From positions 1-44,418 of the IMG/VR virus record IMGVR_UViG_3300037193_002602: DNA of 44,418 nucleotides. One strand, 5' to 3'. The stretch comes from a virus. This document shows positions 1-7,126 of the stretch, one piece after another; positions within the stretch are counted from its first letter, which is position 1, and every line of letters starts with the position of its first letter. The notes under the pieces are model-generated. The model did not search any database. It was not told the origin of the DNA and saw nothing but the letters and a program-made list of their open reading frames with translations. Both the position numbers and the translations under genes were made by a program.

Positions 1-141
1 CCCAGCCCCTGCCAGGGATTCGCGCCGCCGAACTCTCTGCGCACCTCCCCTCGCTTGATCTTGCAAACGGTGGACAGGTGCAGTCCATAGCGCTTCGCCA
101 AAACCGGACCTGGCTCGTCGCTGGCGAAGATCGCGCGGGCG
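1..141. repeat. Terminal direct repeat, copy 1 (circle overlap)
   Basis: Bases 1-141 are identical to 44278-44418. The identity ends exactly at the end of the window, as expected when a circular molecule is assembled and written with one overlap length repeated. An overlap of 141 matches a k-mer size used by some assemblers. The repeat lies inside a coding gene that reads correctly across the join, so it is more likely an assembly overlap than a biological terminal redundancy. Confidence 0.95.
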
Positions 142-497
142 TCTTCCTGGCTGATCTTGGCTTGTTTGCCGGCGCGCTTTGCCTCGGCGATCTTGGCGCT
201 GCGCACGGGCCCGCTCATCACCCCCAAGGCACCAAGCTGCTTGGTGAGTGCCTGCATGGTCATCGCGGCCAGGTGCACGACGCACAGTGGCGTTTCGCAG
301 GTGCATCGAACGATCTTGCCCTTCGGAATGGGGCCGTGCTTGGCCTCGTACAGCGCGCGACGGATCAGCAGTTTCCTGCCGTTGATGGAGCCAGCCGGGT
401 GGCCGTTGGCCAGCGTGCCAGTCCAGCGCAGACAGTCGCCGTCTTCAACGACGCGCGCGGCGACGTAAGCATGCAAGTCGTGAGTGGTGAAGCTCAT
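1..497 (-). CDS. HNH-like zinc / HTH protein, crosses the circle junction (3' end cut at window edge)
   Basis: Read leftward from ATG at 497 with GAGG just upstream, the frame stays open to base 1. If the circle is closed it continues to a TGA at 44271-44273, giving 167 aa. The N-terminal half contains RRALYEAKHGPIPKG followed by C-T-C-E-T-P-L-C-V-V-H-L, which resembles the zinc-binding end of phage HNH endonucleases. The first HNH histidine pattern is not complete, so nuclease activity is uncertain. The C-terminal half (about residues 95-167) looks like a helix-turn-helix (ARAIFASDEPGPVLAKRYGL then STVCKIKRG). An internal ATG at 218 could give a 74-aa HTH-only product. It overlaps the excisionase-like gene downstream by ATGA. 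Best read as a DNA-binding early protein. Confidence 0.65.
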   Translation of the reverse strand, partial: MSFTTHDLHAYVAARVVEDGDCLRWTGTLANGHPAGSINGRKLLIRRALYEAKHGPIPKGKIVRCTCETPLCVVHLAAMTMQALTKQLGALGVMSGPVRSAKIAEAKRAGKQAKISQEDARAIFASDEPGPVLAKRYGLHLSTVCKIKRGEVRREFGGANPWQGL

Positions 498-571
498 CCC
501 GCCTCGTCTTGTGGTAACAGCACCACAACCAGCTTGGCCGCCAGATTGAGGACGAACTGTGGCGTCAGCAT
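494..571 (-). CDS. Possible 25-aa hydrophobic leader-like peptide
   Basis: A 25-codon frame starts at ATG 571, overlapping the stop region of the upstream gene, and ends in TGA at 494 overlapping the next ATG (497) as ATGA. The peptide has a hydrophobic centre (FVLNLAAKLVVVLLP). Its position fills an otherwise odd 70-base gap in an operon where nearly all genes are translationally coupled. No family is recognised. It could be only a coupling frame rather than a functional peptide. Confidence 0.35.
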   Translation of the reverse strand: MLTPQFVLNLAAKLVVVLLPQDEAG

Positions 572-849
572 GCTGCGTCACCTCGCAGCGCTGCGGCGTC
601 CTCAGCCTCCTGGTCGGCAGCGAATGCCGCCTCGATCGCAATCGGATCGGTGATGACCTCGGCGGGCGGCGGGCCGGCGTCGATGAAGCGGCTGGGGGCC
701 CAGTCGCACACCTCGTCTTCGGCGATGTGGCCGTAGATCTGGCTGCAGCGGCGGAAGTGCCGGCAGCGGCCGCAGGTCATGCCTTCGGGGAGAAGCATGC
801 TGGGCTCGCTGTGCGTGGCGCGCAGCATGGGTTGGCGCTGGTGGCTCAT
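565..849 (-). CDS. Small cysteine-motif phage protein (94 aa)
   Basis: ATG at 849 is preceded by GGAGG at 8-base spacing. The protein has a cysteine cluster near residues 25-49 (CGRC, RRC, then VCDW) in the pattern C-x2-C-x5-C-x12-C, which suggests one bound zinc. The rest is acidic and alanine-rich. Similar short proteins are common among accessory genes of betaproteobacterial and gammaproteobacterial phages, but their function is unknown. It lies between a small membrane protein and the HNH/HTH-like gene in the leftward operon. Confidence 0.6.
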   Translation of the reverse strand: MSHQRQPMLRATHSEPSMLLPEGMTCGRCRHFRRCSQIYGHIAEDEVCDWAPSRFIDAGPPPAEVITDPIAIEAAFAADQEAEDAAALRGDAAC

Positions 850-855
850 GGTGGG

Positions 856-1068
856 CTACCTCCACAGGGTGCTGGTGAGCACGCCGGCCCCGTACAGGAG
901 GGCGATGCCGGCGACGAGGGCGTAGGTGGCGCGCCAGGCCCAGCGGGTTTGCTGGTGCTTCATGTAGAGCGGGTCATAGGCGTTGCCGGCGCAGAGCATG
1001 CAGGCGGCCATGGTGCCGACGCCCAGCACGAACAGGAGCACGCCGATGGTGATGAGCAGCAGGTTCAT
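856..1068 (-). CDS. Small membrane protein (70 aa)
   Basis: ATG at 1068 overlaps the TGA of the upstream Gp37/Gp68-like gene as ATGA, and GAGAGG lies upstream. The protein has two hydrophobic segments, residues 3-27 (LLLITIGVLLFVLGVGTMAA) and 47-65 (ATYALVAGIALLYGAGVL), joined by a short polar loop. This suggests a two-pass inner-membrane protein. No family is recognised. Position among early genes argues against holin function. Confidence 0.6.
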   Translation of the reverse strand: MNLLLITIGVLLFVLGVGTMAACMLCAGNAYDPLYMKHQQTRWAWRATYALVAGIALLYGAGVLTSTLWR

Positions 1069-2045
1069 TCGTCGCCTCTCTGGGTGGTGGTGGTGGTGTG
1101 GGCGGCAGCCGCCGGGTAGGCGTCGTGGGTGCGGCCGTCGAGCTGGCGGCCGGCGTTGAACTTGCCGACGCGCACCATGAGGGCACGCTCTGGGTTGGGG
1201 TGGGCGAAGGCCTTGGAGCCGTAGATCACCGGCTCGTCGCCGCTGGCGTGCACGGCGGCGTAGCGCTCGCCCGGCAGGAGGGTGCTGTCGTTCACCTGCT
1301 CGGCCGGCGCCCACTCGCCCCATTGTTTGAAGAAGTAGGGCACGCCGGCGGCGCTGCATTGGTCGCGCAGGTCGCGGGCCCACTGGGGGTGGCCGGGCCT
1401 AGCGCCGGGGCCGCTTTCGAAGCCGGTGATGACCCAGTCGATGAAGCGCTGGCCGTGCTGCGACGTGCCGTCGATCATTCGAATGAGCTGCTCGTCGATG
1501 GTGATGGGCCCGAGCATCGGCTCGACGGACAGGAACCGTACCGCGGCCGGGGTGCCGACCAGCTCGGGGATGCGCTCGTCTGCACGCTGCTGGTCTTCAA
1601 CGCTGACGCCGAGCCACACATTGGGCGGCACCGACGATGGCGTGAACGAGGCCGTGAGGTACTCGCGCATGCGGGCGGCGCGCTTGGTCAGCACCTGGAA
1701 GGTGTGATGCCTGGCCATCTTCATGGTGGCAAACACCTGGTCGATGTAGCTGAACGGCACGCTCTCGTGAAAGAGGTCGCTCATGCTGTTGACGAACCAG
1801 CGGGCAGCCTTGCGGACGTGCAGCGGCTCGTCGATGGCGTGGGGCACGGTGCGCAACTGGCCGGTCCACTTCGGGCCCTGGCTCGTCATCTCCACCAACC
1901 CGTGGTAGGGCTGGCCTTCTTTCTGGCCGAAGCGCCAGGCCACGCGCTCGGCGTAGCAGTTCTTGCAGCCAGGGCTCGTGCGCGAGCAGCCGCGCACGGG
2001 GTTCCAGACCTTCTCGGCCCATTCGATGGTGGTGTCGCCGCTCAT
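1065..2045 (-). CDS. Phage Gp37/Gp68 family protein (DUF5131)
   Basis: The 326-aa protein opens with TTIEWAEKVWNPVRGC and a cysteine cluster, C-x6-C-x2-C (CSRTSPGCKNC), typical of the Gp37/Gp68 family (PF07505). The family resembles radical-SAM enzymes in its cysteine motif and barrel-like organisation, but its reaction is not established. Further family-like stretches are WFVNSMSDLFHE, VLTKRA and LSVEPMLGP. Its length fits the family. ATG at 2045 overlaps the end of the gene before it (TGA at 2042). It is a common cargo gene in the early regions of temperate phages. Confidence 0.85.
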   Translation of the reverse strand: MSGDTTIEWAEKVWNPVRGCSRTSPGCKNCYAERVAWRFGQKEGQPYHGLVEMTSQGPKWTGQLRTVPHAIDEPLHVRKAARWFVNSMSDLFHESVPFSYIDQVFATMKMARHHTFQVLTKRAARMREYLTASFTPSSVPPNVWLGVSVEDQQRADERIPELVGTPAAVRFLSVEPMLGPITIDEQLIRMIDGTSQHGQRFIDWVITGFESGPGARPGHPQWARDLRDQCSAAGVPYFFKQWGEWAPAEQVNDSTLLPGERYAAVHASGDEPVIYGSKAFAHPNPERALMVRVGKFNAGRQLDGRTHDAYPAAAAHTTTTTQRGDE

Positions 2046-2644
2046 GCCTGCACCCCGCTCGCCCGGTCCAGGCGCTCAATTTCGGCGATGAGCAGGGCGC
2101 TGGCCTTGACCAGCATGCGGCGGGGCTCGGCGGGCTTCCACCACTCGGCGTCCCATGGCCACGACAGGGGAGGTCCTGCAGTGAAGTCGCCGTCGCCCTG
2201 CGAGTGCGGGTGCAGCGCATCAGACGCGGCGATCGCGTAGGCCGATCCTGCCGCGGCCAGCTCACCGCTGTCGTGCTCATCGTCGTGCGCTGGTGTCCAA
2301 CCTTCTGCCGTCACCTGCCGGTGCCGTTCGGTCAGCACGTCGACGGCCGCCTGGGTGTGCACCGCTGCCATCGTCGGCATGTCCTGAGCTTCGATCAGCG
2401 AAAGGCCAATCTCGCCATGCGGCCACGCGTCTTGGGGCTGCAGGCCTGCGGCGCCGGCGAGACGCTGGATCGCCGCGCGCAACTGCTCCGCGTCAGCGGC
2501 GGGCAACTCCGCGCTGTAGTCGCGCTTCCTGTGCAGCTGGTCGGCTTGGTGCTCGAGCGCCAGCGCTTGGCGCTGCAGCGCGTAGACGATCTGGCGCGTG
2601 CCTTCGTCGAGCTGCGTGACGTCCACGTCAGCCTGCGTGTGCAT
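2042..2644 (-). CDS. Phage protein with ERxRQ..EGWTxxHDDxH domain (200 aa)
   Basis: The C-terminal 110 residues carry a widespread phage signature: LTERHRQVTAEGWTPAHDDE, then GELAAAGSAYA, SWPWDAEWWKP and a final LVKASALLIAEIERLDR. Proteins with this domain are found in early regions of many phages; their function is unknown, although a relation to MazG-like or nucleotide-binding helical folds has been suggested. The N-terminal 85 residues are helical and charged (EHQADQLHRKRDYSAELP). The start at 2644 lies inside the end of the upstream gene (stop at 2628), so translation is probably coupled. Confidence 0.7.
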   Translation of the reverse strand: MHTQADVDVTQLDEGTRQIVYALQRQALALEHQADQLHRKRDYSAELPAADAEQLRAAIQRLAGAAGLQPQDAWPHGEIGLSLIEAQDMPTMAAVHTQAAVDVLTERHRQVTAEGWTPAHDDEHDSGELAAAGSAYAIAASDALHPHSQGDGDFTAGPPLSWPWDAEWWKPAEPRRMLVKASALLIAEIERLDRASGVQA

Positions 2645-2963
2645 GTGAGGCCTCCTTGCATTGGTCTGCGCCGACCTCGGCGAGCGACGCGACGCAGTGG
2701 TGCTCGAGCGGCTGCGTGCAGCAGGCCTCGCACACCAGCAGTTCGACGGCCGGCCCGATGGGCTGGGTGACGTCGTCGATGCCGGTCATCACCTCGGCGA
2801 GCTTGAAGTTACCGAGCAGGTGCGTGACGCCTTGCAGCTGCCGCAGCTTCCGGGCATTGATGCCGTGCCGTTGGATCGTCAGCTGCCAAAAGAGGGGCAC
2901 GCCTGACTTGCATACCGGCTTGCCGCACAGGCCGCATGGGCGCATGAGATCGTGGTTGTTCAT
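2628..2963 (-). CDS. Cysteine-rich hypothetical protein (111 aa)
   Basis: ATG at 2963 overlaps the TGA of the ParB-like gene (2960-2962) as ATGA. Two cysteine groups, CGLCGKPVC near residues 11-19 and CEACC near residue 87, suggest a metal-binding protein. A middle helix contains NARKLRQLQGVTHLLGNFKLAEV. No family is recognised with confidence. It belongs to the block of accessory genes directly after the DGR and ParB-like gene. Confidence 0.55.
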   Translation of the reverse strand: MNNHDLMRPCGLCGKPVCKSGVPLFWQLTIQRHGINARKLRQLQGVTHLLGNFKLAEVMTGIDDVTQPIGPAVELLVCEACCTQPLEHHCVASLAEVGADQCKEASHAHAG

Positions 2964-4867
2964 GGCCGCGCTCCCTTCGTCGGAAACGGCCAGGCCACCA
3001 CCGGCTCGGGCATCTTGGCGGCCGGCGTCGCGCTGGTGACCTCGAACTCGGACAGCTTGCGGCCGTCGGCTAGGGCCACCTTGAGCCACTTGGGTTGCAG
3101 GCCGCGGCCGCTCCAGGCTTGGCCGGTCATCGGGTCGCGGTAGCGAACGGGAGCCTTCGGCTGCTCCACCGCCTTGGCCAGGGCCTGCTCGGGCGTGCGG
3201 GCTGCTTGTGCGGCCTCGTGGCGCGCGGTGTCCACGGTGCTGATGGCCTGCTTCTTGATCGGCGCCAGGTCGAGATCGAGCTCGCTGGCGATGCTTTCGA
3301 TGTAGAGCGGGTCGCCCTTGTTGGGGTGGTCGTTCTCGCGTGCGTTGAGGTCGATCAGCGCGGTGACGTAGGTGAGCAGGTTGCGCACCTGGTTGTCGGT
3401 CATGGTGACCACCACCTCGTCGGCGCGCAGCTGGTCGCGCATGACCATCGCCTCGCTGAGCTCGATCTGCCCGATGGCGCGGATGCGCTCGACGCTCACG
3501 TCGGTGTTGAGCAGCACGTCGACCAGCAGGATGCGCAGCACCGAGTCGGGCATGCCCTGGTCGGTGCCGTCGTTGAGGCGGGCCCACAACGCATCGGCCG
3601 CCCGGTTGCGCCACTCGCGCTCGATCTCGACCAGGCGCTCGGCCGCACGATCGGCCTTGCCTCGAGCTTCGCTCGCGGCAGCCGCGTCAGCGGCTGCTTC
3701 GTGGGTCTGTTCTTTCTTCTTCGGCTGCTTGGGGGGCTTGGGCTCGCGCTGCAGGAGCTTCTTGTTCTTCAGCGCGAGGGTGGCGGCGTCTTCGCGAACG
3801 ACTTCGATGAGGTCGTGCGTCTTGGGATCTTCAAGCAAGGCCACCGGCGGGCCCCCGTCCCTCAATAGGGATCGCAATGGCTGTGAGCTGGTCGCTTTGG
3901 GGTGTGGTTTATCCAGCGGGAGGTAGCCCTTGAGTTCCGAACTCTCGGCCGGCTTGACCACGCGCGCCGCGGCGCCGGTGATGACCTCGCGGCCCTCGGC
4001 CTTGGCCTTGGCCACCAGCTGCTCGAAGTGCGCGGCCTTCTTGGCGGCGAAGCAGGGCGGGTCGGTGCACACGTCCTCGCTCTTCACGTCTTCGAAGAGG
4101 CCTGGGCTCGCGCCGGTGCGCTTGGGGCAGGCGGTGCAGCTGCCGCACTGGGGCAGCAGCTCGGTGCTGGTGACCGAGAAAGGCGCATGCGCGAGCTGCA
4201 GCATGTAGGCCTTCTCGATGTGGGCCTGGGCCTCGCGGAAGCTCATGGGCGTGCCGCCGTAGCCCTGCACCACGTCTTTGGTGGCGGCGGGCTGCAGGCC
4301 GGCCGGCATGCGTGCGATGAGCTGCGCGATCGCGATGCCGATCTTGTCGGCATACACGGCCTGGCGGGCCTCGGTGCACAGGTGGCACAGGTTGAGGCGG
4401 GCGCGCACGAAGCTCACGCTCTTGCCCAGGCGCGCGGCCAGCTCTTCGAGCGTATAGCCCTGCAGCTCGTCGGGCTTGCGCAGCAGCTTCTGGTAGCCCT
4501 CGGCGGCCTCGAGCGGATGCACTTCCTCGCGCTGGTCGTTCTCGATGATTTGGATCTCGAGCACCTGGAAGTCGGTGAGCTCGCGCACAAGCACCGGCAC
4601 GAAGTCGAGGCCGGCGATCTCGGCCGCCAGCCAGCGGCGCTCGCCGGCGACGATCTCGTGCGTGGGCTGGCCGTCCTGCGGTTCGGGCACGGGCCGCACG
4701 ATGATGGGCGAGATGATCCCGTGTTCCTTGAAGCTCTCGGCCAGCTCCTCGAGCGTCTGCTTGCGCTTGGTGTGGCGCGGGTTGGTGGGGCTGGGGCGCA
4801 GCAGCGTGCGCGGCAGGTGCGTGAACTGCGGATCGGTGGTGGTGGCGGTGGCCAGCACAGCGCTCAT
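2960..4867 (-). CDS. ParB/Spo0J-like protein (635 aa)
   Basis: The N-terminus contains the ParB signature: LLRPSPTNPRHTKRKQTLEE, then the GERRWLAAEI motif (about residues 75-84) and ENDQREEVHPLEAAEGY (about 109-125), which correspond to the CTP-binding motifs of ParB-type CTPases. A helix-turn-helix follows (LEELAARLGKSVSFVRARL). A cysteine-rich segment follows (CGSCTACPKRTG, then CTDPPCF), as in ParB proteins of plasmid-type PRTRC systems. The C-terminal half is long, charged and helical. No ParA gene is visible, so partitioning is unlikely; a regulator or nuclease-like role is more plausible. Its ATG overlaps the reverse transcriptase stop as ATGA, tying it to the DGR transcript. Confidence 0.85.
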   Translation of the reverse strand: MSAVLATATTTDPQFTHLPRTLLRPSPTNPRHTKRKQTLEELAESFKEHGIISPIIVRPVPEPQDGQPTHEIVAGERRWLAAEIAGLDFVPVLVRELTDFQVLEIQIIENDQREEVHPLEAAEGYQKLLRKPDELQGYTLEELAARLGKSVSFVRARLNLCHLCTEARQAVYADKIGIAIAQLIARMPAGLQPAATKDVVQGYGGTPMSFREAQAHIEKAYMLQLAHAPFSVTSTELLPQCGSCTACPKRTGASPGLFEDVKSEDVCTDPPCFAAKKAAHFEQLVAKAKAEGREVITGAAARVVKPAESSELKGYLPLDKPHPKATSSQPLRSLLRDGGPPVALLEDPKTHDLIEVVREDAATLALKNKKLLQREPKPPKQPKKKEQTHEAAADAAAASEARGKADRAAERLVEIEREWRNRAADALWARLNDGTDQGMPDSVLRILLVDVLLNTDVSVERIRAIGQIELSEAMVMRDQLRADEVVVTMTDNQVRNLLTYVTALIDLNARENDHPNKGDPLYIESIASELDLDLAPIKKQAISTVDTARHEAAQAARTPEQALAKAVEQPKAPVRYRDPMTGQAWSGRGLQPKWLKVALADGRKLSEFEVTSATPAAKMPEPVVAWPFPTKGARP

Positions 4868-6057
4868 GCGGTGAGCTCCTTTCGGTAGGTCTTGGTGAGG
4901 TCGGACTTGACGCAGCGGCCACGGCGCCGGAGCAGGTTCGCGAAGCGAGCCAGATTGGCGTGGCTGTGGGTGGCCTGGCGCAGCAGGCCGAAGTAGCTGT
5001 TGGCGGTGTGGAACAGATCAGCCGCCGGCGCCTGGGCCGTGCGCTGCATGACGGCCTCCACGGTGCGCGCGCGCGTGGTGCGGCGCCACGGCTTGATGAC
5101 GTGCCCGACGAAGTCGATGCCCCGTGCGACCGGTTGGAGGATGGTCTTGCGCGGGTTCAGCTGCAGGTGCAGCTCAGCGAGGCGATGCGAGATCCCGGCG
5201 AGCGCCTGGCCGAGCCATTGGGCGCTGGGGTGCAGCAGCACCATGTCGTCGACGTAGCGCACGTAGTGCGGCGCGCCGATGCGGTGCTTGACGTACTGGT
5301 CGAGCCCGTCGAGCAGCACGTTCGCAAAGAACTGGCTGCTGAGGTTGCCGATGGGTAGGCCGTGGTCGGCCGGTGCGTTGAAGAGTCTCTTGTGCGGGGG
5401 CACGAGCGCCAGCTCGCGGCGGCTGCCCTGAAGCTCCACGTCGTGCCGCGGGTCGTGCATCAGGATGGTGGTGGCCAGCTGCATCCACCACGGCTCGGTC
5501 ACCCGCTGCTGCAGCTGGGCCAGCAGGATCTGCTTGTCGATGCTGACGAAGAAGTTGGCGAGATCGCACTTCAGGTAGCTCGCCGGCCGGCTCCAGTTGT
5601 GCGTGACGCTGCGCACCTGGTGCTCAAGGCGGCGGGCTGCGTAGAGCGTGCCGCGGCCCGGAATGCAGGCGCAGCTGTCGGCCACGAAGGCGGCATGGAA
5701 GCGCGGCGCGATGCGGTTGTAGAGCAGGTGGTGGACGATGCGGTCGCGGAACTGCGCCGCCCACACCTCACGCGGCCGGGGGCGCGTGACGACAAAGCAG
5801 ATCGAGGTGCCGGGCCGATAGGCGCCGCTGGCCAGCTCCTCGTGGAGCTGGAAGAGGTTGTGCTCGACGCGGGCCTCGAAGGCTTGGGCGCTGGCGCTGT
5901 TGCGCTTGTTGCGCCGGCAGTCGAGGTAGGCCTGCACGAGCAGGCAGAACAGGTCGGAATCTGCGGACGGCTCGGGCGCAGCCCTCGTAGCTCTTGTGGT
6001 TGTTGTTCTGGTTGCCGTTGTTGAAGTTGCAGTTCCAGGCGTAGGAGGCGTACCCAT
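4864..6057 (-). CDS. DGR reverse transcriptase
   Basis: Reverse transcriptase that copies TR RNA into mutated cDNA for the three variable repeats. From ATG 6057 it is 397 aa. Motif A is DLANFFVSID (D165); motif B is GLPIGNLSSQFFAN (residues 233-246), with the IGxxxSQ signature characteristic of DGR enzymes; the catalytic box is YVRYVDDMVLL (YVDD at 268-271). LNPRKT and GIDFVGH follow. The start is unclear: the first 32 residues from 6057 are simply the TR read in another frame (T/A/R-rich) and are not RT-like. Conserved sequence begins at DLFCLLVQAYLDCRRNKR, just after the TR, where no ATG is available, so a GTG or CTG start there, or a TR-encoded N-terminus, are both possible. An upstream ATG at 6261 would lie within avd. 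It is followed by the ParB-like gene with an ATGA overlap. Confidence 0.95.
   Translation of the reverse strand: MGTPPTPGTATSTTATRTTTTRATRAAPEPSADSDLFCLLVQAYLDCRRNKRNSASAQAFEARVEHNLFQLHEELASGAYRPGTSICFVVTRPRPREVWAAQFRDRIVHHLLYNRIAPRFHAAFVADSCACIPGRGTLYAARRLEHQVRSVTHNWSRPASYLKCDLANFFVSIDKQILLAQLQQRVTEPWWMQLATTILMHDPRHDVELQGSRRELALVPPHKRLFNAPADHGLPIGNLSSQFFANVLLDGLDQYVKHRIGAPHYVRYVDDMVLLHPSAQWLGQALAGISHRLAELHLQLNPRKTILQPVARGIDFVGHVIKPWRRTTRARTVEAVMQRTAQAPAADLFHTANSYFGLLRQATHSHANLARFANLLRRRGRCVKSDLTKTYRKELTA
5963..6050 (-). repeat. DGR template repeat (TR)
   Basis: This 88-bp segment is the master copy of the three variable repeats. On the minus strand, in the target frame, it encodes WNCNFNNGNQNNNHK followed by SYEGCARAVR: a run of AAC codons, the typical layout of a TR made to be diversified at adenines. 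It holds 25 adenines on that strand. Compared with VR1, VR2 and VR3 it differs at 10, 10 and 8 sites, all of them adenines, and matches at all 63 other sites. It lies between avd and the conserved RT core, inside the 5' end of the RT frame. Confidence 0.96.
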
Positions 6058-6224
6058 CGCGCTATCAACGTCACCCGGCCGAAGGCGGCTGCCGATCAGC
6101 GTGGCGACTTCACCGGACGCAGCCCGCACCGAGGCGGCGGTCTCCGTGGTGTGCCTGTCGGTGGCCTCGTGGGCCAGCGGCGCGACCAGATTCACTGTGC
6201 GCACGGGCATGTGGGCCTTGACCG

Positions 6225-6587
6225 TCATGCTGCAGGCGCCCTGTTCGCTGTCTTGAGCCATCCACCGGCCTGCTTGCCGATGCTGCCCAGCAGCTCGATC
6301 GACTCAGCCCACAGCTTGGGCGAGAGGTATCGGCTGTCGTGCCCCACGCGCAGCAGCACCGTCACGGCGCGCTGCCGGGTGAGCAGTTCCTGGATGTGCC
6401 CGGCCCGCACGTCGCGTTGCGTCGCGTTGGCCAGCGCCATCAGGTCCAGCATCTCGACGCAGTGCTGGGTGATCTTCTCGCCCAGGATGCGCTTGATGCT
6501 GCGGGGCATCTGTTCCTGCACCTTCACGGCCAGGGCGAGCAGGCGCACGCCGGTGCGATAGATGGGCAGGTCGGTGTGGATCGCCAT
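6225..6587 (-). CDS. avd: Avd-like DGR accessory protein (120 aa)
   Basis: Accessory variability determinant, a small basic four-helix-bundle protein that forms a pentameric barrel, binds RT and TR RNA and is needed for mutagenic retrohoming in the Bordetella phage DGR. The protein is almost entirely helical: YRTGVRLLALAVKVQEQMPR, then IKRILGEKITQHCVEMLDLM, a third helix ending AGHIQELLTRQRAVTVLLRV, and KLWAESIELLGSIGKQAGGWL. The helix-PRSIKRILGEKI pattern is typical of the Avd / 23S rRNA-intervening-sequence protein fold. Length and position between a VR gene and the TR match known DGR loci. Confidence 0.9.
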   Translation of the reverse strand: MAIHTDLPIYRTGVRLLALAVKVQEQMPRSIKRILGEKITQHCVEMLDLMALANATQRDVRAGHIQELLTRQRAVTVLLRVGHDSRYLSPKLWAESIELLGSIGKQAGGWLKTANRAPAA

Positions 6588-6603
6588 GTGGCGGCTCAGA
6601 TCA

Positions 6604-6629
6604 AAAGGATTGAAGGACCGAAGGACTCA
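6604..6629 (-). repeat. Post-VR motif, copy after VR1
   Basis: A related but longer element with the CCTTC box twice (TCCTTCGGTCCTTCAATCCT) right at the stop of target gene 1 and before avd. Confidence 0.5.
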
Positions 6630-7091
6630 GACCCTGCGGACGGCTCGGGCGCAGCCCTCGTAGCTCTTGCGGGTGCTGTACTGGCCGCCGTAGTCGAAGT
6701 CGCAGCTCCAGGCGTAGGAGGCGTCGCTCTCGTACATCTCGCCTGACCAGTGCCAGTCGGCCTGCATGTGCGGCTTGCAGTTCGCGAACAGAAGTGCCTG
6801 TTCTTGGCGTGTGGGGAGTTCGCCGCCCACGCTGGCAGCCCAGTCCACCGCGGCTCGCCACTCGAGCTTGGTGGTGGGCTTCTCTGCCATGAGCACCAGG
6901 TGGTGCTTCACCTCGCCGTGTTCGTCGAGCACCGCGCCGGCGTAGTGTTCGCCTTCGTGCAGCTCGATCTCGGTGTATTCCAACTGCACCAGCGTGGTTG
7001 ACGGCGCAGGCTCTTGCCTGGCCAGCTGCTCGATCATGGCGGCCAGCTCGCTTTGCTTGGCCACCACGGCTTCCAACGTGATCTCTGTCAT
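6627..7091 (-). CDS. DGR target protein 1 (C-type-lectin-like, DUF1566-type; contains VR1)
   Basis: This 154-aa protein ends in variable repeat VR1. The N-terminus (about residues 1-30) is a short helical or coiled-coil segment (AVVAKQSELAAMIEQLARQ) absent from the two paralogues. The core has the DUF1566 / C-type-lectin pattern: LEWRAAVDWAASVGGELPTR, then LLFANCKPHMQADWHWSGE. The variable segment is WSCDFDYGGQYSTRK, followed by invariant SYEGCARAVR near the C-terminus. No signal peptide is seen. ATG 7091 has AAGGAG upstream. In known DGRs this fold displays the variable residues on a ligand-binding face; the ligand here is unknown. Confidence 0.88.
   Translation of the reverse strand: MTEITLEAVVAKQSELAAMIEQLARQEPAPSTTLVQLEYTEIELHEGEHYAGAVLDEHGEVKHHLVLMAEKPTTKLEWRAAVDWAASVGGELPTRQEQALLFANCKPHMQADWHWSGEMYESDASYAWSCDFDYGGQYSTRKSYEGCARAVRRV
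6636..6723 (-). repeat. DGR variable repeat VR1
   Basis: This 88-bp repeat of the TR lies at the 3' end of target gene 1. It differs from the TR at 10 positions, all at TR-strand adenines, and changes 9 codons. Identity extends two further bases on its 3' side (6634-6635). On the 5' side it stops shortly after the ASYAW codons. Confidence 0.95.
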
Positions 7092-7105
7092 GTCGGTGTG
7101 CTCCT

Positions 7106-7126
7106 TGAAAGAATTGAAGAATCAAA
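7106..7126 (-). repeat. Post-VR motif, copy after VR2
   Basis: Same element as at 7530-7550, overlapping the stop of target gene 2 and running into the ribosome-binding region of target gene 1. Confidence 0.6.

Noticed and set aside
2960-4867. A ParABS partition system for plasmid maintenance
   Set aside because: No ParA and no parS cluster were noticed, and an integrase with attP is present.
4864-6261. The reverse transcriptase as a retron, group II intron or abortive-infection enzyme
   Set aside because: The IGxxxSQ box, the adjacent avd, and the TR/VR pairs with adenine-only changes identify a DGR; no msr/msd or intron structure or maturase domain was noticed.
6058-6261. ATG 6261 as the RT start
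   Set aside because: It lies within avd and upstream of the TR, adding residues with no RT character; starts near or after the TR fit better.
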